Shown here piece after piece: positions 41,856 through 64,000 of a stretch of DNA of 64,000 bases. Origin of the DNA: Albula goreensis (taxonomy: Eukaryota; Chordata; Actinopteri; Albuliformes; Albulidae); assembly GCA_022829145.1 (NCBI GenBank), contig CM040764.1, positions 12,172,049 through 12,236,048 of the forward strand, given 5' to 3'. The translations under genes and the position numbers were made by a program. Under the pieces are notes generated by a model, which worked only from the letters and a program-made list of their open reading frames with translations, was not told the origin of the DNA and made no database searches. Numbering within the stretch: the stretch's first letter is position 1; every line of letters starts with the position of its first letter.

Positions 41856-43043
41856 CTGTAATTAAGTTTCTTTATAGTGAGACTTCTTTTCTGTGAAAAT
41901 TTCTAAATTACAATGTCAGAAGGATCAAGAACAAGGTGAAAGTGATCACAGCTAAGGCATGAAATAATTACCAGTAATGTACTGCATGTTCTCATTTTGA
42001 AGGAGGCATGCTTTACAATATTGGTGGAGTTTTCTTTTGAATTCTCCACACAGAGTAAGGTTTTCAAATTGTGTGTTGTGTGTATACACATTAATGGATC
42101 AAATGAATCAACAAGGCATTTTATTTACCACCATTTCACTTGTCTTATTCATGAATGCAGAGTACACACACTACAAACATACACCAACACTGATAACCAT
42201 ATCAAATGAAAACATCAAAATATTTTTACGAAGCAATATTAGCTAACATTTGAATGGTCGACGACACAAGTTTGCATTTTGATGGAAAACTTCACATTTA
42301 ATCTGGTCAGTAATAAGGAAACTTATTTTACTGGATCAATGATGAGGCACATTTTACTATGAAATAAAGGTGACCGTGAGCTAAAGGTCCATAGCACCCC
42401 AGAAACAGGGCAGCACGGGTTTAGAACACTCTACAAGAGGACACTGTGCTAAAACACACAAACAAAAAACACTATAGTGCACATGCAATACAGCCATATA
42501 CCTTTAAATTGTTTACAGACAAAACAGTCAAAACTACAGGACATCATCTTTTAATCCTGATTAAGTGCTGTTTAAAGTACACACACAGAGAAGCATTCCC
42601 TTTTCCTGAAAAAAATCAAACAATGAAGTTTTTTTATTGTAAACCTTTTTATGACCTTTTGTTATTAAAATTGTGTAAAATGAATGTTGTGTAACAGAAA
42701 AATATGACAGACAACATCATTTGAATACTCCAGTGTACAGTACCTGAATAATTGAAGTGGTGGGTAAAAAGGCTGGTCCAAAGACTAACCGTCTGCAAGC
42801 ATTACAAAGTCTAAGTGCTCTTAGGACTTCAGTGAGACTGAGATCAGTTACAGCACAGGGACCTTGACCTGAGCACTGTAACCTACTACTCCCATTTCTC
42901 TACAAGCTGTGAAAACTGGGATTTTCGGGTTCAACAGAACATTACCACAGAGGTCAGTAAGAGATCTATTGAAAGGGAAAAAAGTGAGGTTAGAACCGTG
43001 GAAGACTTGTTTGCGAGAGATTCTGTATACAGGCAGTGACATG
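41856..43043. other. Convergent 3' interval between the reeler gene and agl
   Basis: About 1.2 kb between the reeler poly(A) signal and the agl stop. The right part should be agl 3' UTR, up to a minus-strand AATAAA at 42633-42638. Short open frames here have no support. Confidence 0.5.
42633..42638 (-). promoter_or_regulatory. Candidate poly(A) signal of agl
   Basis: TTTATT on the plus strand reads AATAAA on the minus strand, about 405 bp beyond the agl stop. It is the clearest hexamer seen there. Confidence 0.45.
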
Positions 43044-62638
<19,595 letters not shown>

Positions 62639-64000
62639 TTTCACTCTCCTTGTGTTCACATACAGCAAACTGCACTTTGGAGTTCCGTGGGACCACCTTT
62701 GAAAGAGAGAAGTGCGTTAACAACAAGCGACGGAAAAACAAATTTTCATTTGCAACTTTATTTGACGTTGTTTTCAAACCGGAACTACACACTCTACTGT
62801 TGACTCTACAGTCAACGTTAAAATTGGGTAATTCCAAAATAACCAAGAGTCTCAATCTCGTTAATGTAACATAAATAGCATACAGAATGTATGAGCGCTG
62901 AAAAGACACCTTTTCAAAGGATGCTGTCAACTCTACGACTACCCCGCAAATGTAACATGCTGGTATCTACCCAATTTTGTAGTCTGATGGACCACAGATT
63001 AAAAAAAAAGAGAAGCACTGTGGAACTTTGTGGACTCCTTTCATAAACCATGCTTAACACGCCCCCCTACAAATTACGATGTCATATATGCTAAGCATGA
63101 ATACTGATAAATAATCTTTAGAGACTGTCACCTTAGAATACTACATTATACGAAAGACTATTGATAACATTTAGACAGAACAAATAGCCCTCCTAAACAC
63201 ATACGACGATAAGATTAGGTAGCAATCCGGCTAAATAACTGTATTCAGTATCAGACAATTCTACGTCGTTTTAATGTACTAAACCACCGAAACCCTGGTT
63301 TGTACTTTCGTGTTCGGATCACTCACCAATCTACAGACACTGATCCAAGCTAGCCAGCCAACTACCTGCTACTAAACACAAACGCAAGCTAGCGTTAGCA
63401 CAAATACCAACAACAATATTACATTGACTCGAATCCGCCCACTTCAGGGCCAAGCCGTTTCAGGAACTCAAAACTGAACTCTGACAACGTCGGATATACA
63501 ACCGAAGAAGGTCAAGCAGTTTATGTTAGATATCTAGCTACGTAACCATATATCTGACTACATTTAAGTACTGTAATCGCTTCGCTTTAGGTTAACTGAG
63601 TTAGCATGCAAGCTAGTCGTACGTGACGAGCAGCAAGCTAAGGTTAGCTTGTTATACAACTCAAACTACAGTGTTACGTTTGTAAGCAGATAACTGTACA
63701 TCAAATAACAAAGCAGGGCAAAATACTACAAATGCATACTACCTCCAACAGTTGTTCGATGAAATATAAAAATGACCTTGTTTTTCCTTGTTTGCTGTCA
63801 GATACGGCAACACCTTGCTTTGCAGCCAAGGGGGCGTGTCAGCAGTTTCACTGTGTGCTTTGGAAACCCAGTACCGTACTTCTACGAGTAGCTAACATGA
63901 AAGATAAAATTATGGAGCCGACTCAATGCAGACCGGTCAGATTATGAAATTGATTAGTTATAGTCTACATTTGAGAATGGCAGGTTTGTTCTTTAGGTTT
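62639..64000 (-). other. agl: agl 5' region: untranslated exons and promoter, to the window edge
   Basis: The first coding exon probably starts at 62696 after ttctctctttcaaag, so the 5' UTR continues on one or more upstream exons. Minus-strand donor-like sites are seen near 63326 (g|gtgagtgatc) and near 63742 (g|gtagtatg). Neither can be proven without transcripts. There is no protein-coding exon of another gene that I can support; the short plus-strand frame at 63732-63947 has no recognisable features. Confidence 0.4.

Overview
The window comes from a vertebrate nuclear genome, most likely a ray-finned (teleost) fish. Genes are split into many short exons with GT-AG introns and compact spacing. 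Proteins match vertebrate families along their whole length, and the dispersed repeats and long CA/CT microsatellites are of the kind common in fish. The species cannot be named from sequence alone. No bacterial, phage, CRISPR or retroviral element was recognised. All product names rest on remembered family sequences, not on a database search. 

Layout from left to right. (1) 1-1850: last intron and last coding exon of atf6 (+), the ER-stress transcription factor. (2) 6230-11542: olfml2b (-), a secreted olfactomedin-domain matrix protein in eight coding exons. It faces atf6 tail to tail, the arrangement I recall at human 1q23.3. (3) About 11.6-21.3 kb: a gene-free divergent interval with repeats and a 39-bp inverted repeat. 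(4) 21298-36739: adamtsl2 (+), complete in 18 coding exons (992 codons plus stop): signal peptide, TSR1, Cys-rich and spacer regions, a glycosylated linker, six more TSRs and a PLAC domain. (5) 39936-41744: a small five-exon gene (+) for a secreted reeler-domain-only protein of 198 residues. (6) 43044-62638: agl (-), glycogen debranching enzyme, with 33 coding-exon positions and about 1,550 codons. It runs to the right edge with its 5' untranslated region. 

The most unusual structure is in agl. The exon carrying the catalytic acid/base Glu of the 4-alpha-glucanotransferase site is present twice in tandem (52641-52764 and 53302-53425). Both copies are 124 bp, in the same phase, with intact splice sites and open frames, and their proteins share 30 of 41 residues. 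Because 124 is not a multiple of three, using both copies would break the frame. This is the layout of mutually exclusive exons and would give two forms of the enzyme differing in the transferase active site. 

Three small indels disturb otherwise well conserved coding exons: one extra base in the last olfml2b exon, two bases short in a G-run of agl exon 13, and one base short in agl exon 17. Every other exon of these genes keeps frame and splice sites, so residual assembly errors are the simplest explanation. Further points are two GC-AG introns, a telomere-like repeat acting as the splice-acceptor tract of agl exon 3, and a CA repeat just upstream of adamtsl2 exon 2. The genes do not form one pathway. 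atf6 acts in ER stress, olfml2b and adamtsl2 are extracellular-matrix proteins, and agl is a cytosolic glycogen enzyme.
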